DNA from: Pseudomonas cremoris
GTDB lineage: Bacteria; Pseudomonadota; Gammaproteobacteria; Pseudomonadales; Pseudomonadaceae
DNA: 64,000 nt
Direction: 5' to 3'
Assembly (NCBI RefSeq): GCF_014230465.1
Contig: NZ_JAAXCY010000013.1
Coordinates: forward strand, 124,001-188,000
Numbering within the stretch: position 1 is the stretch's first letter; every line of letters begins with the position of its first letter. Shown piece by piece: positions 10,572 to 18,910 of this stretch. The position numbers and the translations under genes are program-made. Below the pieces are notes generated by a model, which saw only the letters and a program-made list of their open reading frames with translations, made no database searches and was not told where the DNA came from.

Positions 10572-10960
10572 TTGGCAATTTCCAGGGCTTCGCAATACGT
10601 GCCTCTCCAATCGCTCCAACCGCCTATAGGGATAAGGTTCCAATCCAAGACAGGTTTGAGCGTGATCGAAAAGCTCGCATCGTTATTCATCGGCCCTTTG
10701 TAGGTGCAGGTGATGGAGTGGTCCTCGGCGTTGTAACGGGCATCGTGGAACGTTGAGTCAGCCAGGTACGACGCGCTGGCCTGCGGGTTTTCACCGAACC
10801 AGGTGCGCCCATCAGGCCGGTGCATCTCGTAGCGATAACCCCCGTTGTCCAAGGCGTGTTGTTTGATCTCCTGGGGCGTCGGACAGGTAGAGGTCGCTGC
10901 ATACGATGTGTTCAGCAGTGCCATGGCGGCACATACACCTGCAAGCATTGCACTTTTCAT
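10550..10960 (-). CDS. small secreted protein of unknown function
   Basis: This 136-residue protein has a clear Sec signal peptide (MKSAMLAGVCAAMALLNTSYA, cleavage near residue 21), so the mature protein is periplasmic or exported. The mature part has CPTPQEI, a GYRYEMHRPDGRTWFGENP segment and three further cysteines (CTY, YCEA, AKCS). It is a paralogue of the protein at 10003-10389. AGGTCGT precedes the ATG. The function is unknown and the context gives no strong clue. Confidence 0.7.
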   Translation of the reverse strand: MKSAMLAGVCAAMALLNTSYAATSTCPTPQEIKQHALDNGGYRYEMHRPDGRTWFGENPQASASYLADSTFHDARYNAEDHSITCTYKGPMNNDASFSITLKPVLDWNLIPIGGWSDWRGTYCEALEIAKCSFTHQ

Positions 10961-11096
10961 GACGACCTCCGGGTGGGACTGGGAGGAATCATGCTGCAGG
11001 TGAATTTTCAGTGGCGGCTACTGTTAGAAGTGCCAGTTGTCTAGAGCGATTCGTGATCAACAGCCGGTTTATTATTACGAGATGCAGCACATCGAC

Positions 11097-11555
11097 TCAG
11101 CGAGCGGCCAACGCGCCCTGATAAACCGTCGGCCCGGTGGGCTGCTTGCTTAACGACCCACCCTTGGTCTCTGAACTCACCAACAGCTCAACCGGCTGGC
11201 GAATGCTTTTCTGCTGGCGCGGGTTGAGGCCGATAATGCCCTTGCCATCCTCCGGTAACAGCCCCAGCGAAACCGGCGCGCGCCCCTCGGGCATGGCCCA
11301 GAGTTCCAGGCTGCGGTCCGGTTCAGGTGTCGCGGTGGCAATCGGTTCGACTTCGAGGTAATCCTTGTGCGCCCTGATTTGCGCCGCAGGCTGCTGGGCG
11401 GTGGTCACCAGGGTGGCGGCGGATTTGACGTTGTCCTGGGTGTAGAGCGCGCTGCCCAGGCCTGAAACGATGGCCACGCACACGCCGATAAATACACGCG
11501 GGCGGCTCCAGAAAGGCGGTTTTGGCTCGGTCACGGTGTGGCGGGTGGCGCTCAT
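11097..11555 (-). CDS. stand-alone RskA-type anti-sigma C-terminal domain protein
   Basis: This 152-residue protein has a short cytoplasmic tail, one membrane helix (about 20-42) and a periplasmic domain that closely follows the C-terminal half of the adjacent anti-sigma factor. Shared elements are TLV.T.QQPA, LELWA.P.G, SLGL.P..GKG and PTGP..YQG. It lacks the N-terminal cytoplasmic sigma-binding region, so it looks like a partial tandem duplication. It could compete for a periplasmic ligand or protease (inference). GGA is eight to ten bases before the ATG. Confidence 0.75.
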   Translation of the reverse strand: MSATRHTVTEPKPPFWSRPRVFIGVCVAIVSGLGSALYTQDNVKSAATLVTTAQQPAAQIRAHKDYLEVEPIATATPEPDRSLELWAMPEGRAPVSLGLLPEDGKGIIGLNPRQQKSIRQPVELLVSSETKGGSLSKQPTGPTVYQGALAAR

Positions 11556-11631
11556 GCGGTGGGTCCTGGCAGGGTTTTGGGTCCTGTCATGGACCCTGCT
11601 TCCTACGATGGGTTCCTGACCCCGTGTCAGC

Positions 11632-12309
11632 TCAAAGTGATGCCAATTGGCCCTGATACAGCACTGGCCCAGTGGGTTGACCGGTGGGCGAACCGCCCCT
11701 TGGCTCCAGGCTTACGGCGAGGGTCAGCGGTGCGCTGAGCAAGGCTTGTTGGGCTTCGCTCAATTGAATACGGCCTTTGCCAGCCGCTGGCACCAGGCCC
11801 AGGGAAATCGGCTTGCCGCCGGGTGGGATCGCCCACAGTTCCAGATCATGCGTGGGCGCCACTGCCGTCAACGCCAGCGATTCGACCTGCAGATGATCGG
11901 CGAAGGCGTGAATCCGCAGCGCAGGTTGTTGGCTGGTATTCACCAGTGTTGCGTTGTATTCCACGCCGATATCGCGCTGGTACAGCACGCCCACCAGCAG
12001 CGCCACGACCACCGCACAGGCGGCGGCCAGTACGCGCCAAGCCTTCCAGAACGGCGTCTTCGCGGGCATGTGCAACACCTGCGGGTCAATACGCGCCTGG
12101 ATGCCTGCCCACACATGGGCCGGCACGGGGCGCTCCGGCAAGCTGCCGGTGAGGCTGGCGAGGGCGTCTTGCCAATGGCCGAGTTCAACCCGCAGCGCTG
12201 GGTCGTCCAGCAACAAGGCTTCAAAACGTCGGCATGCGGTGGCAGGCATCAGGCCGATGGCGTAATCGGCAGCGAGGGCGCGGCGCAGGGCGGTGGTCTG
12301 GTAGTTCAT
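11632..12309 (-). CDS. anti-sigma factor (RskA/SigK-inhibitor type)
   Basis: This 225-residue protein has an N-terminal cytoplasmic domain (about 1-85) like anti-sigma domains of the SigK group but without an HxxxCxxC zinc motif. One transmembrane helix (about 92-112) and a periplasmic RskA-type domain follow. Its start overlaps the stop of the sigma gene by four bases, so the pair is translationally coupled. It presumably holds the sigma factor at the membrane until a signal removes it. Confidence 0.87.
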   Translation of the reverse strand: MNYQTTALRRALAADYAIGLMPATACRRFEALLLDDPALRVELGHWQDALASLTGSLPERPVPAHVWAGIQARIDPQVLHMPAKTPFWKAWRVLAAACAVVVALLVGVLYQRDIGVEYNATLVNTSQQPALRIHAFADHLQVESLALTAVAPTHDLELWAIPPGGKPISLGLVPAAGKGRIQLSEAQQALLSAPLTLAVSLEPRGGSPTGQPTGPVLYQGQLASL

Positions 12310-12932
12310 GATTCAAGACACCTGCGCAGGCGTTCCATGCCACGGCGAATCCAGGATTTGACCGAACCCAGGGGCGCTGCCAAGTGGTCGGCCAATTCCG
12401 AGCAGGAGAGGCCCTGGAAGTAAGCCACGCTGATGGATTGGCGCTGCATGCCGTCCAGGGTCTCCAGGCAACGATTCAAGGCGTTGGCTTCACGTTGGCT
12501 GTCGAGCAGGTCGTGTGCGCTGGGGGCGTCATCGACCATGGCGTCTTGTTGGCCATCCACCAGCGGTTGCTCACGGTGTTTGCGCAATTGGTCGATGGCC
12601 AGGTTGCGGGTGATGTTGACCATCCAGGTCATCGGCGCCGCCAGGTGCGCCTCGTAGCGCGAGGCGTTGTACCAGATACGCACGAAGGCTTCCTGCAACA
12701 CCTCTTCGGCCAGGTCCGTACGCCCCATGAACCGCAGGGCCACACCGTGCAGCCGCGGAGAAACGCTGCGGTAAAGGGTTTCGAACGCCTGGCGGTTGCC
12801 TAGGGCGCATTGAGCCAGTAATGGCCGCAATGGGTCAGTATCGTTGATCGAAATAGGGCCTCTCCAAGCGCTCGAACGAGGGCGATGGGACTGCGCACGG
12901 TAGGCAGAGGGTAGTTCAGCTCTGGCATTCAT
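12306..12932 (-). CDS. ECF sigma factor (SigK-like)
   Basis: This protein of about 208 residues has sigma region 2 (ALRFMGRTDLAEEVLQEAFVRIW, with the DLAEEVLQE core) and region 4 (GLSCSELADHLAAPLGSVKSWIRRGMERL). It directs RNA polymerase to a regulon that cannot be read from the sequence. The first 25-30 residues before region 2 are poorly conserved in character, and the true start may be a later non-ATG codon. It is coupled to the downstream anti-sigma gene. Confidence 0.9.
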   Translation of the reverse strand: MNARAELPSAYRAQSHRPRSSAWRGPISINDTDPLRPLLAQCALGNRQAFETLYRSVSPRLHGVALRFMGRTDLAEEVLQEAFVRIWYNASRYEAHLAAPMTWMVNITRNLAIDQLRKHREQPLVDGQQDAMVDDAPSAHDLLDSQREANALNRCLETLDGMQRQSISVAYFQGLSCSELADHLAAPLGSVKSWIRRGMERLRRCLES

Positions 12933-13096
12933 TCCATCCCACTCCCCATCCCACTTCGGGCGGTACCTGCTGGATATACGCGCAGACGACTGATTCGGAT
13001 GCAGTGACTATCTGAACTAATCTGAGTGTGGGAACAATCCTTCGGGACTGTCAGTCAAATCCCTGCTTTTAGCGCCTACTTTCAGAGGTTATTTTG

Positions 13097-13666
13097 ATGA
13101 AGATTTCACGCGGTTTTGCCCTGTCCTGCCTGCTGAGCGTGGCCGCCGGCCCGGTGTTTGCCGCAGGTTTCAGCCTCGGTGACGTGGCCAACGCCGTTTC
13201 CGGCGCCCAGGGCACCAACAAGGCGGCGGCTGCGGCGCCGAGCTCTCAGACCGCCGGTCTGCTCAGCGCCCTGACCTCGCAACTCAATGTCACCCCAGAA
13301 CAAGCCGTAGGCGGCACCGGCGCCATGCTGGGTCTGGCGAAGAACCAACTGAGCGGCACCGACTATTCGCAATTGGGTAAAAGCGTGCCCGGCCTGGACC
13401 AACTGTCAGGCAGCAATTCCCTGGGCAGCCTCGGCGCCTTGAGCGGCATGCTCGGCCAGAGCGGCGGCAGCAAGACCAGCGGCCTGGACGGCTTGCTGGG
13501 TAACGTGAAGAGCACCAGCGACTTGAACACCGCGTTCAGCGCATTGGGCATGGACAGCGGGATGGTCGGCCAGTTTGCGCCGGTGATCCTGCAATACCTG
13601 GGTAGCCAGGGCGCCAGCACGTCCGTGCTGGGCAAACTGGCCCAGGCCTGGGGTACCGGCGGTTAA
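13097..13666 (+). CDS. DUF2780-like (VcgC/VcgE-type) secreted protein
   Basis: This 189-residue protein has a Sec signal peptide ending near AGPVFAAG. It is rich in Gly, Ser, Ala and Leu and has repeated short helical segments (LLSALTSQLNVTPEQAVGGTGAMLGLAKNQL is the recognisable part). The ATG at 13097 has AGAGG eight bases upstream; an adjacent TTG at 13094 is less likely. It diverges from the ECF sigma gene and converges on the acyltransferase, sharing its stop bases. The function is unknown. Confidence 0.75.
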   Translation: MKISRGFALSCLLSVAAGPVFAAGFSLGDVANAVSGAQGTNKAAAAAPSSQTAGLLSALTSQLNVTPEQAVGGTGAMLGLAKNQLSGTDYSQLGKSVPGLDQLSGSNSLGSLGALSGMLGQSGGSKTSGLDGLLGNVKSTSDLNTAFSALGMDSGMVGQFAPVILQYLGSQGASTSVLGKLAQAWGTGG

Positions 13667-14550
13667 GGACGTTCCGCGCGCAGTTGTTCGATGCGCGCGT
13701 CTTTCTCCTTCCAGAGCTGGTTCACCCAGTTCTGGACGGTTTGGCGAAATGCCGGATCGTTCTCGTAATCCCCCTGCCATAAGGCCGGGTCCAGTTCGCG
13801 GGTGCGGATATCGATGATCACCCTTGGCACCGCCCCGCTGATCAGGTCCCAGAACCCTGGGATGTTCTCCTGTGGATAAACCACCGTGACGTCGAGAATC
13901 GCGTCCAGTTGTTCACCCATCGCCGCCAGTACAAATGCCACGCCGCCCGCCTTGGGCTTGAGCAACCGCTTGAACGGCGAACCCTGCTGCTTGCGCTTGG
14001 TTTCGTTGAACCGCGTGCCTTCCAGATAATTGACCACCGTCACCGGCTGGCGCTTGAACAGCTCGCAGGCTTCCCTGGTGATCTTCAAGTCCTGCCCGGC
14101 GAGCTCCGGGTGCTTGGCCAGGAACGCCTTGCTGTAGCGCTTCATGAACGGGTAATCCAGCGCCCACCATGCCAGGCCCAGGAAGGGCACCCAGATCAGC
14201 TCCTTTTTCAGGAAGAACTTGAAGAACGGCGTGCGGCGGTTGAGGGCCTGGATCAGCGCGGGGATATCCACCCAGGATTGGTGGTTGCTGATGACCAGGT
14301 AAGAGGTGTCGGTGCGCAAGTCGCCGCCACCGCGAATGTCCCATTGGGTGGGGATGCACAGCGCGAAAATCAGCTTGTCGATCTCGGCCCAGGTCTCGGC
14401 GATCCACATCACCGCCCACGACATGTAGTCGCGCGAGCGGCCGGGGGCGACCAGTTTGAGCAGGGCAAACACCATCAACGGACCGATCAGGACCAGGGTG
14501 TTGAGCAACAGCAGCAAGGTGACAAAACAGCCGGTGAGCAGGCGGCGCAT
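13663..14550 (-). CDS. PlsC-type acyltransferase (YihG-like)
   Basis: This 295-residue inner-membrane acyltransferase has an N-terminal membrane helix, the NHQSWVD block (catalytic NHxxxxD) near residue 90 and the EGTR block near 175. It matches the LPLAT/YihG group that acylates lysophospholipid. ATG 14550 with AAGAG upstream is preferred over the TTG at 14556. Its stop codon overlaps that of the convergent DUF2780-like gene. Confidence 0.88.
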   Translation of the reverse strand: MRRLLTGCFVTLLLLLNTLVLIGPLMVFALLKLVAPGRSRDYMSWAVMWIAETWAEIDKLIFALCIPTQWDIRGGGDLRTDTSYLVISNHQSWVDIPALIQALNRRTPFFKFFLKKELIWVPFLGLAWWALDYPFMKRYSKAFLAKHPELAGQDLKITREACELFKRQPVTVVNYLEGTRFNETKRKQQGSPFKRLLKPKAGGVAFVLAAMGEQLDAILDVTVVYPQENIPGFWDLISGAVPRVIIDIRTRELDPALWQGDYENDPAFRQTVQNWVNQLWKEKDARIEQLRAERP

Positions 14551-14723
14551 AAGCAACTCTTGGGATCTTGTGGGCGGGCCATGATAAGAGAGCTGAGTCT
14601 AGAGGCCAAATCGCAAATCGCCGCACGAATGTTTCACAATGTGCCGGGTATGGTTGGGTGAGCTAACTAAGTGCCGCTTTTGCGGTCTAGAATCCGCCTA
14701 CTTCTTTCCGAGGACATCACTTC

Positions 14724-15224
14724 GTGAAACTGCTATTTGCCTCGCTCGCCTTGGTCGCCTTGCCTGTCATGGCCGCCGAACCTACCCTCTACGGTCGCTA
14801 CGAATACATCCAGTTGCCGGAGATCGGCGAGACCTTCAAGGCCAAGATGGACACCGGCGCACTGACCGCCTCGCTGTCGGCGCGCAATATCGAGACCTTC
14901 CAGCGTGACGGCGACGACTGGGTGCGCTTCCGCCTCGGCGGCAAGGACGCCAGCGACAAGGTCTACGAGCACAAGGTGTCGCGTATCAGCAAGATCAAAA
15001 GCCGCGCCGACGAAGACGACGACAAGGACGAAGCCACCGTGGCCAAGCGCCCGGTGATCGACCTGGAAATGTGCCTGGGCAACGTCAAGCGCACCGTCGA
15101 GGTCAACCTCACCGACCGCAGCAGCTTCAACTACCCGCTGCTGATTGGCGCCAAGGCCTTGCGTGAATTTGGCGCAGCGGTAAACCCGGCCCGTCGTTAC
15201 ACTGCCGACAAACCGGACTGCTGA
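14724..15224 (+). CDS. retropepsin-like ATP-dependent zinc protease family protein
   Basis: This 166-residue protein has a signal peptide (cleavage after VMA, about residue 18) and then the retropepsin-like domain with MDTGALTASLSA (the Asp-Thr-Gly motif) and LIGAKALREFG. These proteins are often annotated as ATP-dependent zinc proteases, but the motif indicates an aspartic-protease fold. The start is GTG, supported by GAGGA nine bases upstream. It sits nine bases before creB, as in other pseudomonads, so it is probably transcribed with creBC. Confidence 0.85.
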   Translation: MKLLFASLALVALPVMAAEPTLYGRYEYIQLPEIGETFKAKMDTGALTASLSARNIETFQRDGDDWVRFRLGGKDASDKVYEHKVSRISKIKSRADEDDDKDEATVAKRPVIDLEMCLGNVKRTVEVNLTDRSSFNYPLLIGAKALREFGAAVNPARRYTADKPDC

Positions 15225-15233
15225 CAGAGCCCC

Positions 15234-15902
15234 ATGCCCCACATCCTGATTGTCGAAGACGAAGCGGCCATCGCCGACACGCTGATATTCGCCCTGCAAG
15301 GCGAGGGTTTCACCACCACCTGGCTGAGCCTTGGCCAGGAGGCGCTGGCCCATCAGCGCCAGACCCCGGCGGACCTGATCATCCTCGACATCGGCCTGCC
15401 GGACATCAGCGGTTTTGAAACCTGCAAGCAACTGCGGCGGTTCAGCGAGGTGCCGGTGATGTTCCTCAGTGCTCGGGATGGCGAGATCGACCGTGTGGTG
15501 GGGCTGGAGATCGGCGCTGACGATTATGTGGTCAAGCCGTTCAGCCCTCGGGAAGTGGCGGCGCGGGTTCGGGCGATCCTCAAGCGTGTCGGCCCCGCAG
15601 TGACGCCCGCTGTGTTCCAAGTGGACCTGGAACGCATGCAGATCCATTATCGCGGCCAGCCGCTGAGCCTGACGCGTCACGAATTCCGTCTGCTGCAAAG
15701 CCTGCTGGACCAGCCCGAGCGGGTGTTCAGCCGCGAGCAACTGCTGGACGCGGTCGGCGTGGCGGCGGATGCCGGCTATGAGCGCAACATCGACAGCCAT
15801 ATCAAAAGCCTGCGCAGCAAATTGCGAGTGGTGGCTGCCGATGCCGAGCCGATCCAGACCCACCGCGGCCTCGGTTACAGCTACAGTCCGGGCAACAGCT
15901 GA
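15234..15902 (+). CDS. creB: two-component response regulator CreB
   Basis: This 222-residue OmpR-family regulator has a receiver domain with phosphoacceptor Asp52 (LDIGLP) and a C-terminal winged helix (about 130-220). In Pseudomonas CreBC (BlrAB) responds to cell-wall stress such as beta-lactam damage and activates creD. Its stop and the creC start share one base (TGATG), so the two are coupled. Confidence 0.93.
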   Translation: MPHILIVEDEAAIADTLIFALQGEGFTTTWLSLGQEALAHQRQTPADLIILDIGLPDISGFETCKQLRRFSEVPVMFLSARDGEIDRVVGLEIGADDYVVKPFSPREVAARVRAILKRVGPAVTPAVFQVDLERMQIHYRGQPLSLTRHEFRLLQSLLDQPERVFSREQLLDAVGVAADAGYERNIDSHIKSLRSKLRVVAADAEPIQTHRGLGYSYSPGNS

Positions 15903-17341
15903 TGCGCCTGGGGCTGCGGATCTTCCTGGTGTACGCGCTGTTTATCGGCCTCACCGGCTACTTCGTGCTCAGCACGGTGATGAAGGAAATCCGCCCGGGC
16001 GTGCGCCAGTCCACCGAAGAAACCCTGGTGGACACGGCCAACCTGTTGGCCGAAGTCCTGCGCGATGACGTGAAGAACGGCACCCTCGGCCAAAGCCACT
16101 GGCCCGAACTGCTCAAGGCTTATGGCAATCGCCAGCCGGGGGCGACCATCTGGGGCTTGCCGAAAAACCAGGTCAACCACCGTATCTATGTGACCGACGC
16201 CAAGGGCATCGTGCTGCTCGACTCCACCGGCGAAGCGGTGGGCCAAGACTATTCCAAGTGGAACGACGTGTACCTGACCCTGCGCGGTGAATACGGCGCC
16301 CGTTCCACCCGCAGCGAACTGGACGACCCGGCGTCGTCGGTGATGCACGTGGGCGCGCCGATTCGCGACAACGGCGAGATCATCGGCGTGGTCACCGTGG
16401 CCAAGCCCAATAGCTCGTTGCAACCCTATGTAGATCGCACTGAACGTCGCCTGCTGTGGTACGGCGCGGGGTTGGTGATCCTCGGCCTGTTGCTTGGCGC
16501 ATTGCTGTCGTGGTGGCTGAGCGTCGCCCTGCGGCGGCTCACGGCGTACGCAGAGGCCGTCAGCGAAGGCCGACGTGCCGAGCTGCCGCATTACCGTGGT
16601 GGTGAACTCAAGCAGCTGTCCACCGCCGTGGAGCACATGCGCACCCAACTGGAAGGCAAGGCCTACGTCGAACATTACGTGCACACCCTGACCCACGAAC
16701 TGAAGAGCCCATTGGCGGCAATTCGCGGCGCGGCGGAGCTGTTGCAGGGCGATATGAGCCGTGAGCAGCAGCAGCGCTTTGTCGGCAATATCGACAGTGA
16801 AAGCGCACGCCTGCAGCACTTGATCGAACGCCTGCTGAACCTGGCGCAAGTCGAGCAGCGCCAAGGCCTGGAGGAGCAGGTGAGTATCCCGTTGGCGGCG
16901 ATGGTCGATGACGTACTCAAGGCCCAATGCGCGCGCATCGAAGGCGCCGGCTTGCAGGTCGAGCAGGCGATTGCTGCTGACGTGAGGGTGTACGGCGAGC
17001 CGTTCCTGTTGCGCCAGGCGTTGGGGAATTTGCTGGATAACGCACTGGATTTCACACCCCCCGGCGGCACGTTGAGGTTCAGTGCCCACACCCGGCACAA
17101 CGACGTGCAGGTCAGCCTGTTCAACCAGGCAGCACCGATTCCCGACTACGCCCTGCCGCGCCTGAGTGAGCGTTTCTACTCGCTGCCACGCCCGGCCAGC
17201 GGGCGCAAAAGCACAGGCCTGGGCCTCAACTTTGTCGAGGAAGTGATGAAGCTGCACGGCGGTGCGTTGCAGATCGGCAATGTGCCGGGTGGCGTGCACG
17301 TGGTGCTGCATCTCCACACAGTCTCCACATTGCCCACATAA
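15902..17341 (+). CDS. creC: sensor histidine kinase CreC
   Basis: This 479-residue kinase has an N-terminal membrane helix, a periplasmic sensor region (about 30-180), a second helix (about 185-205), HAMP, the H-box HELKSPLAAIRG near residue 265, and an ATPase domain with NLLDNALDF and GLGLNF. It phosphorylates CreB. The 3' end contains a Cre-tag-like direct repeat that belongs to the creD promoter region. Confidence 0.93.
   Translation: MRLGLRIFLVYALFIGLTGYFVLSTVMKEIRPGVRQSTEETLVDTANLLAEVLRDDVKNGTLGQSHWPELLKAYGNRQPGATIWGLPKNQVNHRIYVTDAKGIVLLDSTGEAVGQDYSKWNDVYLTLRGEYGARSTRSELDDPASSVMHVGAPIRDNGEIIGVVTVAKPNSSLQPYVDRTERRLLWYGAGLVILGLLLGALLSWWLSVALRRLTAYAEAVSEGRRAELPHYRGGELKQLSTAVEHMRTQLEGKAYVEHYVHTLTHELKSPLAAIRGAAELLQGDMSREQQQRFVGNIDSESARLQHLIERLLNLAQVEQRQGLEEQVSIPLAAMVDDVLKAQCARIEGAGLQVEQAIAADVRVYGEPFLLRQALGNLLDNALDFTPPGGTLRFSAHTRHNDVQVSLFNQAAPIPDYALPRLSERFYSLPRPASGRKSTGLGLNFVEEVMKLHGGALQIGNVPGGVHVVLHLHTVSTLPT
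17313..17328 (+). promoter_or_regulatory. candidate CreB-binding tag upstream of creD
   Basis: TCCAC, six bases, TCCAC: a direct repeat with the spacing of the Cre/Blr tag TTCAC-N6-TTCAC and one base different in each half. It lies in the last codons of creC, 65 bases before the creD ATG. Confidence 0.5.
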
Positions 17342-17392
17342 ATCTCCCACACAGGCTGCCCAGACTCGCCCCATCAAAACAGGGAGAGTCCC

Positions 17393-18736
17393 ATGAACCG
17401 CAGTCTGCTTTTCAAACTGGGCGCAATTGCGCTGCTGATGCTGGTATTGCTGATTCCATTGCTGATGATCAACGGCATCATCGGCGACCGGCAATACACT
17501 CGCGACACTGTGCTGGAGGAAATTGCCCGCAGCTCCAGCTACAGCCAGCGCCTCACCGGCCCGGTGATGGTGGTGCCCTATCGCAAGACCGTGCGCGAGT
17601 GGAAGCTCAATGAAAAGCTCAACAAACGCTACGAAGTCACCCGTGAAGAGCGTGGTCGTCTGTATTTCCTGCCGGATCGATTTGAACTCGACGGCAAGGT
17701 GCAGACCGAACTGCGTGCACGGGGTATCTACCAGGCGCGGTTGTTCCATGCCGACAACCGCATCAGCGGGCATTTCGAACTGCCTGCGCAGTTGGGTATC
17801 ACCGAAGACTTCGCCGATTACCGCTTTGATCAGGCGTTTCTGGCGGTGGGTATCAGCGATATTCGTGGCATCGAAAACGCGCTGAAGCTTGAGCTGGGCA
17901 GCCAGCGCCTGGACTTTGAACCGGGCTCCCAGGTCGACTGGTTGGGTGAAGGCGTGCACGTGACACTGCCCGAGCAGGACAGCAAAAAGCCCTATGTCGT
18001 GGCGTTTGCGTTTGACCTGCGCCTGCAAGGCACCGAGCAATTGCAAGTGGTGCCGGTGGGCAAGACCAGCCAGGTGTCATTGGCTTCCAATTGGCCGCAC
18101 CCGAGTTTTATCGGCAACTTCCTGCCGGCCCAGCGTGAAGTCACCGACCAGGGCTTTACCGCCACATGGCAGACCTCATTCTTTTCCACCAACCTCGAAC
18201 AAGCGCTGCAAAACTGCCTGGACGGCCAGAGCTGCAAGGACTTCAGCAACCGCAGCTTTGGCGTGAACTTCATCGACCCGGTTGACCAGTACCTCAAAAG
18301 CGACCGGGCGATCAAATATGCATTGCTGTTCATCGCCCTGACCTTTGCCGGCTTTTTCCTGTTCGAAGTGCTCAAGGGCCTGGCGGTGCACCCGGTGCAG
18401 TACGCGTTGGTGGGCGTTGCGCTGGCGTTGTTCTACTTGCTGCTGTTGTCGTTGTCCGAGCACATCGGCTTCGCCATGGCCTACCTCATCTCCGCCAGTG
18501 CCTGCGTGTTGTTGATCGGTTTTTACGTGTGCCACGTGCTGCGCAGCATCACTCACGGCCTGGGCTTTTCGGCGGGGTTGGCAGCGTTGTATGGCTTGTT
18601 GTACGGGTTGCTGAGTGCCGAGGATTACGCGCTGCTGATGGGCTCGCTGTTGCTGTTTGGCTTGCTGGGGACGGTGATGGTGCTGACGCGCAAACTGGAT
18701 TGGTATGGCGTGGGCAAGCGCAAGGTGGAGTCATGA
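17393..18736 (+). CDS. creD: inner membrane protein CreD
   Basis: This 447-residue protein has one N-terminal membrane helix, a large periplasmic domain (about 35-300) and about five C-terminal membrane helices, the standard CreD layout. It is the main target of CreBC and is linked to beta-lactam response and envelope stability in Pseudomonas. AGGGAGAG precedes the ATG. The 51-base gap from creC and the upstream repeat suggest its own promoter. Confidence 0.93.
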   Translation: MNRSLLFKLGAIALLMLVLLIPLLMINGIIGDRQYTRDTVLEEIARSSSYSQRLTGPVMVVPYRKTVREWKLNEKLNKRYEVTREERGRLYFLPDRFELDGKVQTELRARGIYQARLFHADNRISGHFELPAQLGITEDFADYRFDQAFLAVGISDIRGIENALKLELGSQRLDFEPGSQVDWLGEGVHVTLPEQDSKKPYVVAFAFDLRLQGTEQLQVVPVGKTSQVSLASNWPHPSFIGNFLPAQREVTDQGFTATWQTSFFSTNLEQALQNCLDGQSCKDFSNRSFGVNFIDPVDQYLKSDRAIKYALLFIALTFAGFFLFEVLKGLAVHPVQYALVGVALALFYLLLLSLSEHIGFAMAYLISASACVLLIGFYVCHVLRSITHGLGFSAGLAALYGLLYGLLSAEDYALLMGSLLLFGLLGTVMVLTRKLDWYGVGKRKVES

Positions 18737-18803
18737 TTGGCTTGCGCGAGGATCAGCGCGTGAAGGAGGGATTGGTCATATTCCTCAACAACGCCGCCGC
18801 ACA

Positions 18804-18893
18804 GTGTGGGAGCGGGCTTGCTCGCGAAGGCAGTCTGCCAGTAACGGATTCATTGACTGACCCACCGCTTTCGCGAGCAAGCCCGCTCCCACA
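18804..18893. repeat. REPIN between creD and the GST gene
   Basis: An inverted REP pair with a 40-base spacer lies between the convergent 3' ends of creD and the GST gene. Confidence 0.9.
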
Positions 18894-18910
18894 TTGGTTC
18901 GCGGTGGATT

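Noticed and set aside
15881..18046. 721-residue open frame opposite creC and creD
   Set aside because: It spans two real genes in antisense, is rich in Gln, His and Ala, and has no recognisable domain.
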